Shown here piece after piece: positions 1 to 11,704 of a stretch of DNA of 64,000 bases. This DNA is from Pseudisothecium myosuroides (lineage: Eukaryota; Streptophyta; Bryopsida; Hypnales; Lembophyllaceae): assembly GCA_951799445.1 (NCBI GenBank), contig OX637296.1, forward strand, positions 124,001 through 188,000. The letters run 5' to 3'. Position numbers and translations under genes: made by a program. The number at the start of each line of letters is the position of its first letter. Position 1 is the stretch's first letter. The notes under the pieces are model-generated. The model did no database searches. It worked only from the letters and a program-made list of their open reading frames with translations, and was not told the origin of the DNA.

Positions 1-1064
1 GCAGAAAACCTGGCGAAAAGCCTGCCTTGTAATTAATGCATTTTTGAAATATTGGAGCCACTCTGCCATTTAGGGTTTGGGGGGGGTGGCCTGAAAGCCC
101 TGATCCACGCCAACGTCGTCGCCTGCTCCAGCACCTGCTCCCGCGCAACATTCGCCGGATTGCTACAGGAGCACTCGCCTTGTTGCTTGCCCGATGCTTC
201 CACACACAGCTGGGGCCAGTTGAGCTTGGTTGTTGATTTTGTTCATCGCCAGATTGAAACTCGTTTTGAAAAACACAATCGCCAATGTTTCTACAGATTT
301 TTGCACTCTGTCGCTTGTTTAATTTTGCTCATCTGTGCTCTTGATTTCTTCTGATTTGCATTTGATTTGGAGAGGTTTAGTGGCGGCGCTGCCATTGCTA
401 AAGGGAGGCGCATTCATTTGTTGGTTACTGCAATGGAGATGGAGAGCGTTGGAAGGTACATTGGTTCCCAATGCTTTGTTAGGGTTTAGGGTTTTCTACA
501 GTTCGAGGGCAACAACAATCACCTGTGGACTACATTAGTGTATGCTTCGATCCAGTCTTTGCATTTCTTGGCTATGTTCTTGTCTTCACTTGGCTGAAAT
601 GAGTTCTAGATTGAAATATTGTTGCATTGCTCTATGTTTGCTTTGCGAGTTTTGTTTTTGGTTGTTCATTCTGTCTACAACACCATGGTTTGACACAGCT
701 TCGCCAAAGGTGGTTGTCAACATTTCAGTGCTCATATTTTAAGTAATCCCATGGTTTGACAAGATCACCAACGGGGGTTCTGATTTTAGCTTGGCATTTG
801 GTTTGAGTGTTTTTTGGTGCCAGAGTGAGACTGCAATGGAGGACAAATTAGGCTGCCAGGAGTTGGAAAACCAAAATTTCGAGGGAGAGCTACCGGCAGC
901 AGACAGTTCCTTGCGACCTAGAGCTGCGACAGTGCCTAGTTCAGTTTCCAGAGCCATCTCCACGCCAATACAACATACGTTACACCATATGCCATACGTT
1001 AAACTTGTCATTAGTAGGTTGTATGGTATCATCTTCTATTAGCGTCTTGGGCAGCAGAAATTCA
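1..1064. other. Left flank, no recognised gene
   Basis: I see no recognisable gene here. A GC-richer patch around 80-235 and open frames of up to 100 codons exist, but none shows a known domain, a clear splice pattern or composition that sets it apart from chance. Telomere-type motifs (TTTAGGG plus TTT) lie at 69-78 and, doubled, at 479-495; such telo-boxes are common in plant promoters and 5' leaders. A 13-bp direct repeat beginning CCATGGTTTGAC occurs near 683 and 750. The stretch could include a leader or exon of a gene lying off the window, but nothing here proves it. Confidence 0.4.
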
Positions 1065-1239
1065 TGCGTAACTTACTCAATAAATGTCAGAATGAAGAAA
1101 AAATTAGATGCCCACGTAGATTTGTGAAATCCTTGTCTTCAATAAAAGTTTTAGAAAATTACACAAAGTAGTTTAGCCAAAGGTACATGCCCAAAGTCCC
1201 ACTTGTCCCCCGAACGGACAACGGTCCTTTAGGGGTTAA
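1065..1239 (-). mobile_element. Solo arm of TTAA-ended foldback/MITE family
   Basis: This stretch matches, almost base for base, the right arm of the foldback element at 56521-57244. Shared blocks include the run around TCAATAAATGTC, the AAAATTAGATGCC block, the GTACATGCCC block and the terminus GGTCCTTTAGGGGTTAA. A subterminal hairpin (TTGTCC...GGACAA) lies just inside the end. No opposite arm is visible upstream, so this is a truncated or decayed copy. It shows that the family is present on both sides of the satellite array. Confidence 0.75.
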
Positions 1240-1282
1240 GAGTGAGTTTCACTGAAAAAGGGCCACGGCCTTTAGGGGTTAA
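1240..1282 (-). mobile_element. Second TTAA-type terminus abutting the first
   Basis: Directly after the first TTAA comes GAGTGAGTTTCAC..GGCCACGGCCTTTAGGGGTTAA. This resembles the other terminus type of the family, seen at 54231-54280 (GAGTGTCATTTCAC...) and 56213-56253. Two family ends lie head-to-tail with a TTAA between them, which suggests that one copy inserted at a TTAA inside the end of another. Confidence 0.5.
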
Positions 1283-1344
1283 CTATATTTTAAAATCCTA
1301 ACATTCTCGTTTGTTTGCTCACAATTTCAATATTCACGATTTAG

Positions 1345-1812
1345 CTTCTCCTCCAGCCGGTTTAGGGTCACTTCATCAGTTCTCAGGTTTAGGGTTTCAC
1401 GGCTCCATGGGTGGCCGCCACGGTCTGTACCGGTGCAATTGGTGGTCGTCTCGGGGGTGTGAGTCGCGTCGCATTCTAGGTGGTTTCTTGTCGCGCCTTG
1501 CTTGCGGGGTTTCATGGGGTGCTGCTCGGGCGGGGCGTCGTCGGGTGCTTGTCCATCAATTTCCGGCAGTTAGCGCGCTGATGGAACGTTGGTCTCGATC
1601 GGTGGAGGCGGCTTCCCTGTTTTGATGGCAGGACTTGGCCGAGAGCAACGCTTGGGTCGGACCGGCAGCAGCTTGCGTCCCGCGGAGTGCCGCTTGTCAA
1701 CGTGCGGTGGCAAGCCAAGCCAATATTGTCCCCTATAAGTCTGTTGCCCACGGCGGCAGCGGGGTCTGATTGCTGGTCTCTCCTCTCATTCTTGTAAGAG
1801 CTCTTGCTTGTC
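1345..1812. other. GC-rich spacer with telo-box motifs before the satellite
   Basis: This interval is markedly richer in G and C than the neighbouring DNA. It carries TTTAGGG at 1361 and TTTAGGGTTT at 1388-1397. Overlapping open frames of about 100 codons occur on both strands, as expected for GC-rich DNA, and neither looks like a known protein. It resembles a plant promoter-proximal or 5'-leader stretch, but no gene body follows because the satellite begins at its end. It may be the remains of the sequence beside which the array expanded. Confidence 0.35.
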
Positions 1813-2464
1813 ATCTCTTGCTCTAAAATAGATGGTGCTGTTGCAAAAAGAAAAACAAAATGAAAGAATTTTTTGTATGTGTTGATTAAAAACCTTTAAG
1901 GTCTGCTATTATTTGTCATAACTTTTAAATGTGAACGTACTCTATTATTTTTGTTTTATCATTGCTTTGTCTTTCACAATGCACCGGCATCGTTTTAGGG
2001 TTTGAGATTGAGGTCCCACTTGCGGGCAGAACTTCCTGCCAGGCAACTAGTCCGGCGGCTGTTCTGCCCAAAAGTTGGAAATCTCTTGCTCGAAACGACG
2101 CGAGGTTGTTGCAAAAGGAAAAACAAAATGAAACAATTTTTTGTATGTGTTGATTAAAAACCTTTAAGGTCTGCTTTTATTTGTCATGACTTTTAAATGT
2201 GAAAGTACTCTATTATTTTTGTTTTATCATTGCTTTTCCTTTTACAATGCACCGGCATCGTTTTAGGGTTTGAGATTGAGGTCCCACTTGCGGGCAGAAC
2301 TTCCTGCCGGGCAATTAGCCCGGCCGCTGTTCTGCCCAAAAGTTGGAAATCTCTCGCCCTAAATGACGCGAGATTGTTGCAAAAGGAAAAACAAAATGAA
2401 ACAATTTTTTGTATGTGTTGATTAAAAACCTTTAAACATGATGTGCTTTTATTTGTCATGACTT

Positions 2465-2736
2465 TTAAATGTGAAAGTACTCTATTATTTTTGTTTTATC
2501 ATTGTTTTTCCTTTTACAATGCACCGGCTTCGTTTTAGGGTTTGAGATTGAGGTCCCACTTGCGGGCAGAACTTCCTGCCGGGCAATTAGCCCGGCGGCT
2601 GTTCTGCCCAAAAGTTGGAAATCTCTCGCCCTAAATGACGCGAGATTGTTGCAAAAGGAAAAACAAAATGAAACAATTTTTTGTATGTGTTGATTAAAAA
2701 CCTTTAAACATGATGTGCTTTTATTTGTCATGAGTT
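2465..2736 (+). repeat. Reference monomer: imperfect inverted repeat about 165 bp long
   Basis: Within this unit the left and right arms match as inverted copies in five collinear blocks. TTGTTTTTCCTTTT (2502-2515) pairs with its exact complement at 2653-2666. TTTAGGG (2534-2540) pairs with CCCTAAA (2629-2635). CCCACTT (2555-2561) pairs with AAGTTGG (2612-2618) at 6 of 7 positions. GGGCAGAAC (2564-2572) pairs with GTTCTGCCC (2601-2609). GCCGGGC pairs with GCCCGGC about the centre at 2587. Distances from the centre differ by at most about 5 bp between arms. The remaining roughly 80-100 bp is an AT-rich linker with the 8-bp palindrome GTCATGAC. The unit therefore looks like a decayed foldback element that was amplified in tandem. 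Confidence 0.85.
2564..2609 (+). other. Nested GC-rich hairpin at monomer centre
   Basis: The outer stem GGGCAGAAC/GTTCTGCCC is 9 bp and perfect. After a small internal loop comes an inner stem, GCCGGGC/GCCCGGC, of 7 bp with the loop AATTA. Perfect versions also occur in the units ending at 28296 and 47051. Common variants weaken it. GGGCCGAAC puts one mismatch in the outer stem. GGGCAGAAT makes a G-T(U) pair at its inner end. GCTCAGC or GCTCGGC instead of GCCCGGC gives wobble pairs or mismatches in the inner stem. The right-hand GTTCTGCCC is kept in nearly every unit. Confidence 0.85.
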
Positions 2737-4361
2737 TTAAATGTGAAAGTACTCTATTATTTTTGTTTTATCATTGTCTTCCTTTTACAATGCACCGGCT
2801 TCGTTTTAGGGTTTGAGATTGAGGTCCCACTTGCGGGCCGAACTTCCTGCCGGGCAATTAGCCCGGCGACTGTTCTGCCCAAAAGTTGAAAATCTCTTGC
2901 CCGAAACGACGCGAGGTTGTTGCAAAAGGAAAAACAAAATGAAACAATTTTTTGTATGTCTTGATTAAAAACCTTTAAACATGGTGTGCTTTTATTTGTC
3001 ATGACTTTTAAATGTGAAAGTACTCTATTATTTTTGTTTTATCATTGTCTTCCTTTTACAATGCACCGGCTTCGTTTTAGGGTTTGAGATTGAGGTCCCA
3101 CTTGCGGGCAGAACTTCCTGCCCGGCAATTAGCCCGGCGACTGTTCTGCCCAAAAGTTGAAAATCTCTTGCCCGAAACGACGCGAGGTTGTTGCAAAAGG
3201 AAAAACAAAATGAAACAATTTTTTGTTTGTGTTGATTAAAAACCTTTAAACATGGTGTGCTTTTATTTGTCATGACTTTTAAATGTGAAAGTACTCTATT
3301 ATTTTTGTTTTATCATTGTTTTTCCTTTTACAATGCACCGGCTTCGTTTTAGGGTTTGAGATTGAGGTCCCACTTGCGGGCAGAATTTCCTGCCGGGCAT
3401 TTAGCCCGGCGGCTGTTCTGCCCAAAAGTTGGAAATCTCTCGCCCTAAATGACGCGAGATTGTTGCAAAAGGAAAAACAAAATGAAACAATTTTTTGTAT
3501 GTGTTGATTAGAAACCTTTAAACATGGTGTGCTTTTATTTGTCATGACTTTTAAATGTGAAAGTACTCTATTATTTTTGTTTTATCATTGTTTTTCCTTT
3601 TACAATGCACCGGCTTCGTTTTAGGGTTTGAGATTGAGGTCCCACTTGCGGGCAGAACTTCCTGCCGGGCAATCAGCCCGGCCGCTGTTCTGCCCAAAAG
3701 TTGGAAATCTCTCGCTCTAAACGACGTGAGGTTGTTGCAAAAGGAAAAACAAAATGAAACAATTTTTTGTATGTATTGATTAAAAACCTTTAAACATGGT
3801 GTGCTTTTATTTGTCATGACTTTTAAATGTGAAAGTACTCTATTATTTTTGTTTTATCATTGTTTTTCCTTTTACAATGCACCGGCTTCGTTTTAGGGTT
3901 TGAGATTGAGGTCCCACTTGCGGGAAGAACTTCCTGCCGGGCAATTAGCTCGGCGGCTGTTCTGCCCAAAAGTTGGAAATGATTCGCTCTAAACGACGCG
4001 AGGTTGTTGCAAAAGGAAAAACAAAATGAAACAATTTTTTGTATGTGTTGATTAAAAACCTTTAAACATGGTGTGCTTTTATTTGTCATGACTTTTAAAT
4101 GTGAAAGTACTCTATTATTTTTGTTTTATCATTGTTTTTCCTTTTACAATGCCCTGGCTTCGTTTTAGGGTTTGAGATTGAGGTCCCACTTGCGGGCAGA
4201 ATTTCCTGCCCGGCAATTAGCCCGGCGGCTGTTCTGCCCAAAAGTTGGAAATCTCTCGCTCTAAACGACGCGAGGTTGTTGCAAAAGGAAAAACAAAATG
4301 AAACAATTTTTTGTATGTGTTGATTAAAAACCTTTAAACATGGTGTGCTTTTATTTGTCAT

Positions 4362-7300
4362 GACTTTTAAATGTGATAGTACTCTATTATTTTTGTTTTA
4401 TCACTGTTTTTCCTTTTACAATGCCCTGGCTTCGTTTTAGGGTTTGAGATTGAGGTCCCACTTGCGGGCAGAATTTCCTGCCCGGCAATTAGCCCGGCGG
4501 CTGTTCTGCCCAAAAGTTGGAAATCTCTCGCTCTAAACGACGCGAGGTTGTTGCAAAAGGAAAAACAAAATGAAACAATTTTTTGTATGTGTTGATTAAA
4601 AACCTTTAAACATGGTGTGCTTTTATTTGTCATGACTTTTAAATGTGATAGTACTCTATTATTTTTGTTTTATCACTGTTTTTCCTTTTACAATGCCCTG
4701 GCTTCGTTTTAGGGTTTGAGATTGAGGTCCCACTTGCGGGCAGAATTTCCTGCCGGGCAATTAGCCCGGCGGCTGTTCTGCCCAAAAGTTGGAAATCTCT
4801 CGCTCTAAACGACGCGAGGTTGTTGCAAAAGGAAAAACAAAATGAAACAATTTTTTGTATGTGTTGATTAAAAACCTTTAAACATGGTGTGCTTTTATTT
4901 GTCATGACTTTTAAATGTGAAAGTACTCTATTATTTTTGTTTTATCATTGTTTTTCCTTTTACAATGCACCGGCTTCGTTTTAGGGTTTGAGATTGAGGT
5001 CCCACTTGCGGGCAGAACTTCCTACCGGGCAATTAGCTCAGCGGCTGTTCTGCCCAAAAGTTGGAAATCTCTTGCTCTAAACGACACGAGGTTGTTGCAA
5101 AAGAAAAAACAAAATGAAACAATTTTTTGTTTGTGTTGATTAAAAACCTTTAAACATGGTGTGCTTTTATTTGTCATGACTTTTAAATGTGAAAGTACTC
5201 TATTATTTTTGTTTTATCATTGTTTTTCCTTTTACAATGCCCTGGCTTCGTTTTAGGGTTTGAGATTGAGGTCCCACTTGCGGGCAGAACTTCCTGCCGA
5301 GCAATTAGCCCGGCGACTGTTCTGCCCTAAAGTTGGAAATCTCTCGCCCTAAATGACGCGAGATTGTTGCAAAAGGAAAAACAAAATGAAACAATTTTTT
5401 GTATGTGTTGATTAAAAACCTTTAAACATGATGTGCTTTTATTTGTCATGACTTTTGAATGTGAACGTACTCTATTATTTTTGTTTTATCATTGTTTTTC
5501 CTTTTACAATGCACCGGCTTCGTTTTAGGGTTTGAGATTGAGGTCCCACTTGCGGGCAGAACTTCCTGCCAGGCAATTAGCTCGGCGGCTGTTCTGCCCA
5601 AAAGTTGGAAATCTCTCGCTCTAAACGACGCGAGGTTGTTGCAAAAGGAAAAACAAAATGAAACAATTTTTTGTATGTATTGATTAAAAACCTTTAAACA
5701 TGGTGTGCTTTTATTTGTCATGACTTTTAAATGTGAAAGTACTCTATTATTTTTGTTTTATCATTGTTTTTCCTTTTACAATGCCCTGGCTTCGTTTTAG
5801 GGTTTGAGATTGAGATCCCACTTGCGGGCAGAATTTCCTGCCCGGCAATTAGCCCGGCGGCTGTTCTGCCCAAAAGTTGGAAATCTCTCGCTCTAAACGA
5901 CGCGAGGTTGTTGCAAAAGGAAAAACAAAATGAAACAATTTTTTGTATGTGTTGATTAAAAACCTTTAAACATGGTTTGCTTTTATTTGTCATGACTTTT
6001 AAATGTGAAAGTACTCTATTATTTTTGTTTTATCATTGTTTTTCCTTTTACAATGCCCTGGCTTCGTTTTAGGGTTTGAGATTGAGGTCCCACTTGCGGG
6101 CCGAACTTCCTACCGGGCAATTAGCTCAGCGGCTGTTCTGCCCAAAAGTTGGAAATCTCTCGCTCTAAACGACGCGAGGTTGTTGCAAAAGGAAAAACAA
6201 AATGAAACAATTTTTTGTATGTGTTGATTAAAAACCTTTAAACATGGTGTGCTTTTATTTGTCATGACTTTTAAATGTGAAAGTACTCTATTATTTTTGT
6301 TTTATCATTGTTTTTCCTTTTACAATGCCCTGGCTTCGTTTTAGGGTTGGAGATTGAGGTCCCACTTGCGGGCAGAATTTCCTGCCCGGCAATTAGCCCG
6401 GCGGCTGTTCTGCCCAAAAGTTGGAAATCTCTCGCTCTAAACGACGCGAGGTTGTTGCAAAAGGAAAAACAAAATGAAACAATTTTTTGTATGTGTTGAT
6501 TAAAAACCTTTAAACATGGTGTGCTTTTATTTGTCATGACTTTTAAATGTGAAAGTACTCTATTATTTTTGTTTTATCATTGTTTTTCCTTTTACAATGC
6601 CCTGGCTTCGTTTTAGGGTTTGAGATTGAGGTCCCACTTGCGGGCAGAATTTCCTGCCCGGCAATTAGCCCGGCGGCTGTTCTGCCCAAAAGTTGGAAAT
6701 CTCTCGCTCTAAACGACGCGAGGTTGTTGCAAAAGGAAAAACAAAATGAAACAATTTTTTGTATGTGTTGATTAAAAACCTTTAAACATGGTGTGCTTTT
6801 ATTTGTCATGACTTTTAAATGTGAAAGTACTCTATTATTTTTGTTTTATCATTGTTTTTCCTTTTACAATGCACCGGCTTCGTTTTAGGGTTTGAGATTG
6901 AGGTCCCACTTGCGGGCCGAACTTCCTGCCGGGCAATTAGCTCAGCGGCTGTTCTGCCCAAAAGTTGGAAATCTCTCGCTCTAAACGACGCGAGGTTGTT
7001 GCAAAAGGAAAAACAAAATGAAACAATTTTTTGTATGTGTTGATTAAAAACCTTTAAACATGGTTTGCTTTTATTTGTCATGACCTTTAAATGTGAAAGT
7101 ACTCTATTATTTTTGTTTTATCATTGTTTTTCCTTTTACAATGCCCTGGCTTCGTTTTAGGGTTTGAGATTGAGGTCCCACTTGCGGGCCGAACTTCCTA
7201 CCGGGCAATTAGCTCAGCGGCTGTTCTGCCCAAAAGTTGGAAATCTCTCGCTCTAAACGACGCGAGGTTGTTGCAAAAGGAAAAACAAAATGAAACAATT

Positions 7301-8441
7301 TTTTGTATGTGTTGATTAAAAACCTTTAAACATGGTGTGCTTTTATTTGTCATGACTTTTAAATGTGAAAGTACTCTATTATTTTTGTTTTATCATTGTT
7401 TTTCCTTTTACAATGCCCTGGCTTCGTTTTAGGGTTTGAGATTGAGGTCCCACTTGCGGGCAGAATTTCCTGCCCGGCAATTAGCCCGGCGGCTGTTCTG
7501 CCCAAAAGTTGGAAATCTCTCGCTCTAAACGACGCGAGGTTGTTGCAAAAGGAAAAACAAAATGAAACAATTTTTTGTATGTGTTGATTAAAAACCTTTA
7601 AACATGGTGTGCTTTTATTTGTCATGACTTTTAAATGTGAAAGTACTCTATTATTTTTGTTTTATCATTGTTTTTCCTTTTACAATGCCCTGGCTTCGTT
7701 TTAGGGTTTGAGATTGAGGTCCCACTTGCGGGCAGAATTTCCTGCCCGGCAATTAGCCCGGCGGCTGTTCTGCCCAAAAGTTGGAAATCTCTCGCTCTAA
7801 ACGACGCGAGGTTGTTGCAAAAGGAAAAACAAAATGAAACAATTTTTTGTATGTGTTGATTAAAAACCTTTAAACATGGTGTGCTTTTATTTGTCATGAC
7901 TTTTAAATGTGAAAGTACTCTATTATTTTTGTTTTATCATTGTTTTTCCTTTTACAATGCACCGGCTTCGTTTTAGGGTTTGAGATTGAGGTCCCACTTG
8001 CGGGCCGAACTTCCTGCCGGGCAATTAGCTCAGCGGCTGTTCTGCCCAAAAGTTGGAAATCTCTCGCTCTAAACGACGCGAGGTTGTTGCAAAAGGAAAA
8101 ACAAAATGAAACAATTTTTTGTATGTGTTGATTAAAAACCTTTAAACATGGTGTGCTTTTATTTGTCATGACTTTTAAATGTGAAAGTACTCTATTATTT
8201 TTGTTTTATCATTGTTTTTCCTTTTACAATGCACCGGCTTCGTTTTAGGGTTTGAGATTGAGGTCCCACTTGCGGGCCGAACTTCCTGCCGGGCAATTAG
8301 CTCAGCGGCTGTTCTGCCCAAAAGTTGGAAATCTCTCGCTCTAAACGACGCGAGGTTGTTGCAAAAGGAAAAACAAAATGAAACAATTTTTTGTTTGTGT
8401 TGATTAAAAACCTTTAAACATGGTGTGCTTTTATTTGTCAT
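4362..8441 (+). repeat. Higher-order block 1, first copy
   Basis: This run of monomers recurs at 8985-11704 in the same order. Diagnostic changes fix the register: TGCCCTAAAGTTGG at 5324 recurs 4623 bp later, GAGATCCC at 5813 recurs 4351 bp later, and the TTTTTTGTTTGTG unit near 8394 recurs 3263 bp later. The shrinking offset equals the loss of exactly one and then four monomers in the second copy. Inside this copy the four monomers 5994-7081 are themselves repeated at 7082-8169, 1088 bp apart. Confidence 0.85.
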
Positions 8442-8984
8442 GACTTTTAAATGTGAAAGTACTCTATTATTTTTGTTTTATCATTGTTTTTCCTTTTACA
8501 ATGCACCGGCTTCGTTTTAGGGTTTGAGATTGAGGTCCCACTTGCGGGCCGAACTTCCTGCCGGGCAATTAGCTCAGCGGCTGTTCTGCCCAAAAGTTGG
8601 AAATCTCTCGCTCTAAACGACGCGAGGTTGTTGCAAAAGGAAAAACAAAATGAAACAATTTTTTGTATGTGTTGATTAAAAACCTTTAAACATGGTGTGC
8701 TTTTATTTGTCATGACTTTTAAATGTGAAAGTACTCTATTATTTTTGTTTTATCATTGTCTTCCTTTTACAATGCACCGGCTTCGTTTTAGGGTTTGAGA
8801 TTGAGGTCCCACTTGCGGGCAGAACTTCCTGCCCGGCAATTAGCCCGGCGACTGTTCTGCCCAAAAGTTGAAAATCTCTTGCCCGAAACGACGCGAGGTT
8901 GTTGCAAAAGGAAAAACAAAATGAAACAATTTTTTGTATGTGTTGATTAAAAACCTTTAAACATGGTGTGCTTTTATTTGTCAT

Positions 8985-11704
8985 GACTTTTAAATGTGAT
9001 ACTACTCTATTATTTTTGTTTTATCACTGTTTTTCCTTTTACAATGCCCTGGCTTCGTTTTAGGGTTTGAGATTGAGGTCCCACTTGCGGGCAGAATTTC
9101 CTGCCCGGCAATTAGCCCGGCGGCTGTTCTGCCCAAAAGTTGGAAATCTCTCGCTCTAAACGACGCGAGGTTGTTGCAAAAGGAAAAACAAAATGAAACA
9201 ATTTTTTGTATGTGTTGATTAAAAACCTTTAAACATGGTGTGCTTTTATTTGTCATGACTTTTAAATGTGATAGTACTCTATTATTTTTGTTTTATCACT
9301 GTTTTTCCTTTTACAATGCCCTGGCTTCGTTTTAGGGTTTGAGATTGAGGTCCCACTTGCGGGCAGAATTTCCTGCCGGGCAATTAGCCCGGCGGCTGTT
9401 CTGCCCAAAAGTTGGAAATCTCTCGCTCTAAACGACGCGAGGTTGTTGCAAAAGGAAAAACAAAATGAAACAATTTTTTGTATGTGTTGATTAAAAACCT
9501 TTAAACATGGTGTGCTTTTATTTGTCATGACTTTTAAATGTGAAAGTACTCTATTATTTTTGTTTTATCATTGTTTTTCCTTTTACAATGCACCGGCTTC
9601 GTTTTAGGGTTTGAGATTGAGGTCCCACTTGCGGGCAGAACTTCCTACCGGGCAATTAGCTCAGCGGCTGTTCTGCCCAAAAGTTGGAAATCTCTTGCTC
9701 TAAACGACACGAGGTTGTTGCAAAAGAAAAAACAAAATGAAACAATTTTTTGTTTGTGTTGATTAAAAACCTTTAAACATGGTTTGCTTTTATTTGTCAT
9801 GACTTTTAAATGTGAAAGTACTCTATTATTTTTGTTTTATCATTGTTTTTCCTTTTACAATGCCCTGGCTTCGTTTTAGGGTTTGAGATTGAGGTCCCAC
9901 TTGCGGGCAGAACTTCCTGCCGAGCAATTAGCCCGGCGACTGTTCTGCCCTAAAGTTGGAAATCTCTCGCCCTAAATGACGCGAGATTGTTGCAAAAGGA
10001 AAAACAAAATGAAACAATTTTTTGTATGTGTTGATTAAAAACCTTTAAACATGATGTGCTTTTATTTGTCATGACTTTTGAATGTGAACGTACTCTATTA
10101 TTTTTGTTTTATCATTGTTTTTCCTTTTACAATGCCCTGGCTTCGTTTTAGGGTTTGAGATTGAGATCCCACTTGCGGGCAGAATTTCCTGCCCGGCAAT
10201 TAGCCCGGCGGCTGTTCTGCCCAAAAGTTGGAAATCTCTCGCTCTAAACGACGCGAGGTTGTTGCAAAAGGAAAAACAAAATGAAACAATTTTTTGTATG
10301 TGTTGATTAAAAACCTTTAAACATGGTTTGCTTTTATTTGTCATGACTTTTAAATGTGAAAGTACTCTATTATTTTTGTTTTATCATTGTTTTTCCTTTT
10401 ACAATGCCCTGGCTTCGTTTTAGGGTTTGATATTGAGGTCCCACTTGCGGGCCGAACTTCCTACCGGGCAATTAGCTCAGCGGCTGTTCTGCCCAAAAGT
10501 TGGAAATCTCTCGCTCTAAACGACGCGAGGTTGTTGCAAAAGGAAAAACAAAATGAAACAATTTTTTGTATGTGTTGATTAAAAACCTTTAAACATGGTG
10601 TGCTTTTATTTGTCATGACTTTTAAATGTGAAAGTACTCTATTATTTTTGTTTTATCATTGTTTTTCCTTTTACAATGCCCTGGCTTCGTTTTAGGGTTT
10701 GAGATTGAGGTCCCACTTGCGGGCAGAATTTCCTGCCCGGCAATTAGCCCGGCGGCTGTTCTGCCCAAAAGTTGGAAATCTCTCGCTCTAAACGACGCGA
10801 GGTTGTTGCAAAAGGAAAAACAAAATGAAACAATTTTTTGTATGTGTTGATTAAAAACCTTTAAACATGGTGTGCTTTTATTTGTCATGACTTTTAAATG
10901 TGAAAGTACTCTATTATTTTTGTTTTATCATTGTTTTTCCTTTTACAATGCCCTGGCTTCGTTTTAGGGTTTGAGATTGAGGTCCCACTTGCGGGCAGAA
11001 TTTCCTGCCCGGCAATTAGCCCGGCGGCTGTTCTGCCCAAAAGTTGGAAATCTCTCGCTCTAAACGACGCGAGGTTGTTGCAAAAGGAAAAACAAAATGA
11101 AACAATTTTTTGTATGTGTTGATTAAAAACCTTTAAACATGGTGTGCTTTTATTTGTCATGACTTTTAAATGTGAAAGTACTCTATTATTTTTGTTTTAT
11201 CATTGTTTTTCCTTTTACAATGCACCGGCTTCGTTTTAGGGTTTGAGATTGAGGTCCCACTTGCGGGCCGAACTTCCTGCCGGGCAATTAGCTCAGCGGC
11301 TGTTCTGCCCAAAAGTTGGAAATCTCTCGCTCTAAACGACGCGAGGTTGTTGCAAAAGGAAAAACAAAATGAAACAATTTTTTGTATGTGTTGATTAAAA
11401 ACCTTTAAACATGGTGTGCTTTTATTTGTCATGACTTTTAAATGTGAAAGTACTCTATTATTTTTGTTTTATCATTGTTTTTCCTTTTACAATGCACCGG
11501 CTTCGTTTTAGGGTTTGAGATTGAGGTCCCACTTGCGGGCCGAACTTCCTGCCGGGCAATTAGCTCAGCGGCTGTTCTGCCCAAAAGTTGGAAATCTCTC
11601 GCTCTAAACGACGCGAGGTTGTTGCAAAAGGAAAAACAAAATGAAACAATTTTTTGTTTGTGTTGATTAAAAACCTTTAAACATGGTGTGCTTTTATTTG
11701 TCAT
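8985..11704 (+). repeat. Higher-order block 1, second copy (shortened)
   Basis: This is the second copy of the block, lacking five monomers relative to the first. The unit 10073-10344 joins a start typical of the unit ending at 5721 (TTTTGAATGTGAACG) to a body typical of the unit ending at 5993 (GAGATCCC). That is the junction expected from precise removal of one repeat by unequal exchange. The internal 4-monomer block that is doubled in the first copy is single here. Confidence 0.82.

Larger units (their letters stand above)
2188..3273 (+). repeat. Left-edge divergent monomers, including 271-bp units
   Basis: The first units carry changes not seen inside the array. The earliest two have GGTCTGC in place of the usual AACATGGTGTGC, which makes the unit ending at 2187 only 268 bp long. 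Units ending at 3002 and 3273 read TCATTGTCTTCC instead of TCATTGTTTTTCC and are 271 bp long. The same 271-bp variant reappears only at 8714-8984, so a unit of this edge type was copied or moved into the array. Confidence 0.8.

Noticed and set aside
1311..1814. Overlapping 104- and 100-codon frames in the GC-rich spacer
   Set aside because: They lie on opposite strands, have no domain, and stops are depleted because of GC content.
2551..2564. Plant U-snRNA upstream element (RTCCCACATCG-like GTCCCACTTGC)
   Set aside because: It matches only 8 of 11 positions, and there is no TATA at the fixed spacing and no snRNA body.
2690..2712. Monomer linker ATTAAAAACCTTTAAAC as a TTAA-family end
   Set aside because: It has TTAA and CCTTTAA-like pieces, but alignment to TTAACCCCTAAAGGACC fails beyond a few bases and the spacing to the palindrome does not fit.
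6913..6960. tRNA-like start (GGGCAATTAGCTCAGCGG, A-box-like) in one monomer subfamily
   Set aside because: There is no acceptor stem, no anticodon arm and no B box at the right distance. The resemblance comes from GCCCGGC to GCTCAGC changes in the palindrome centre.
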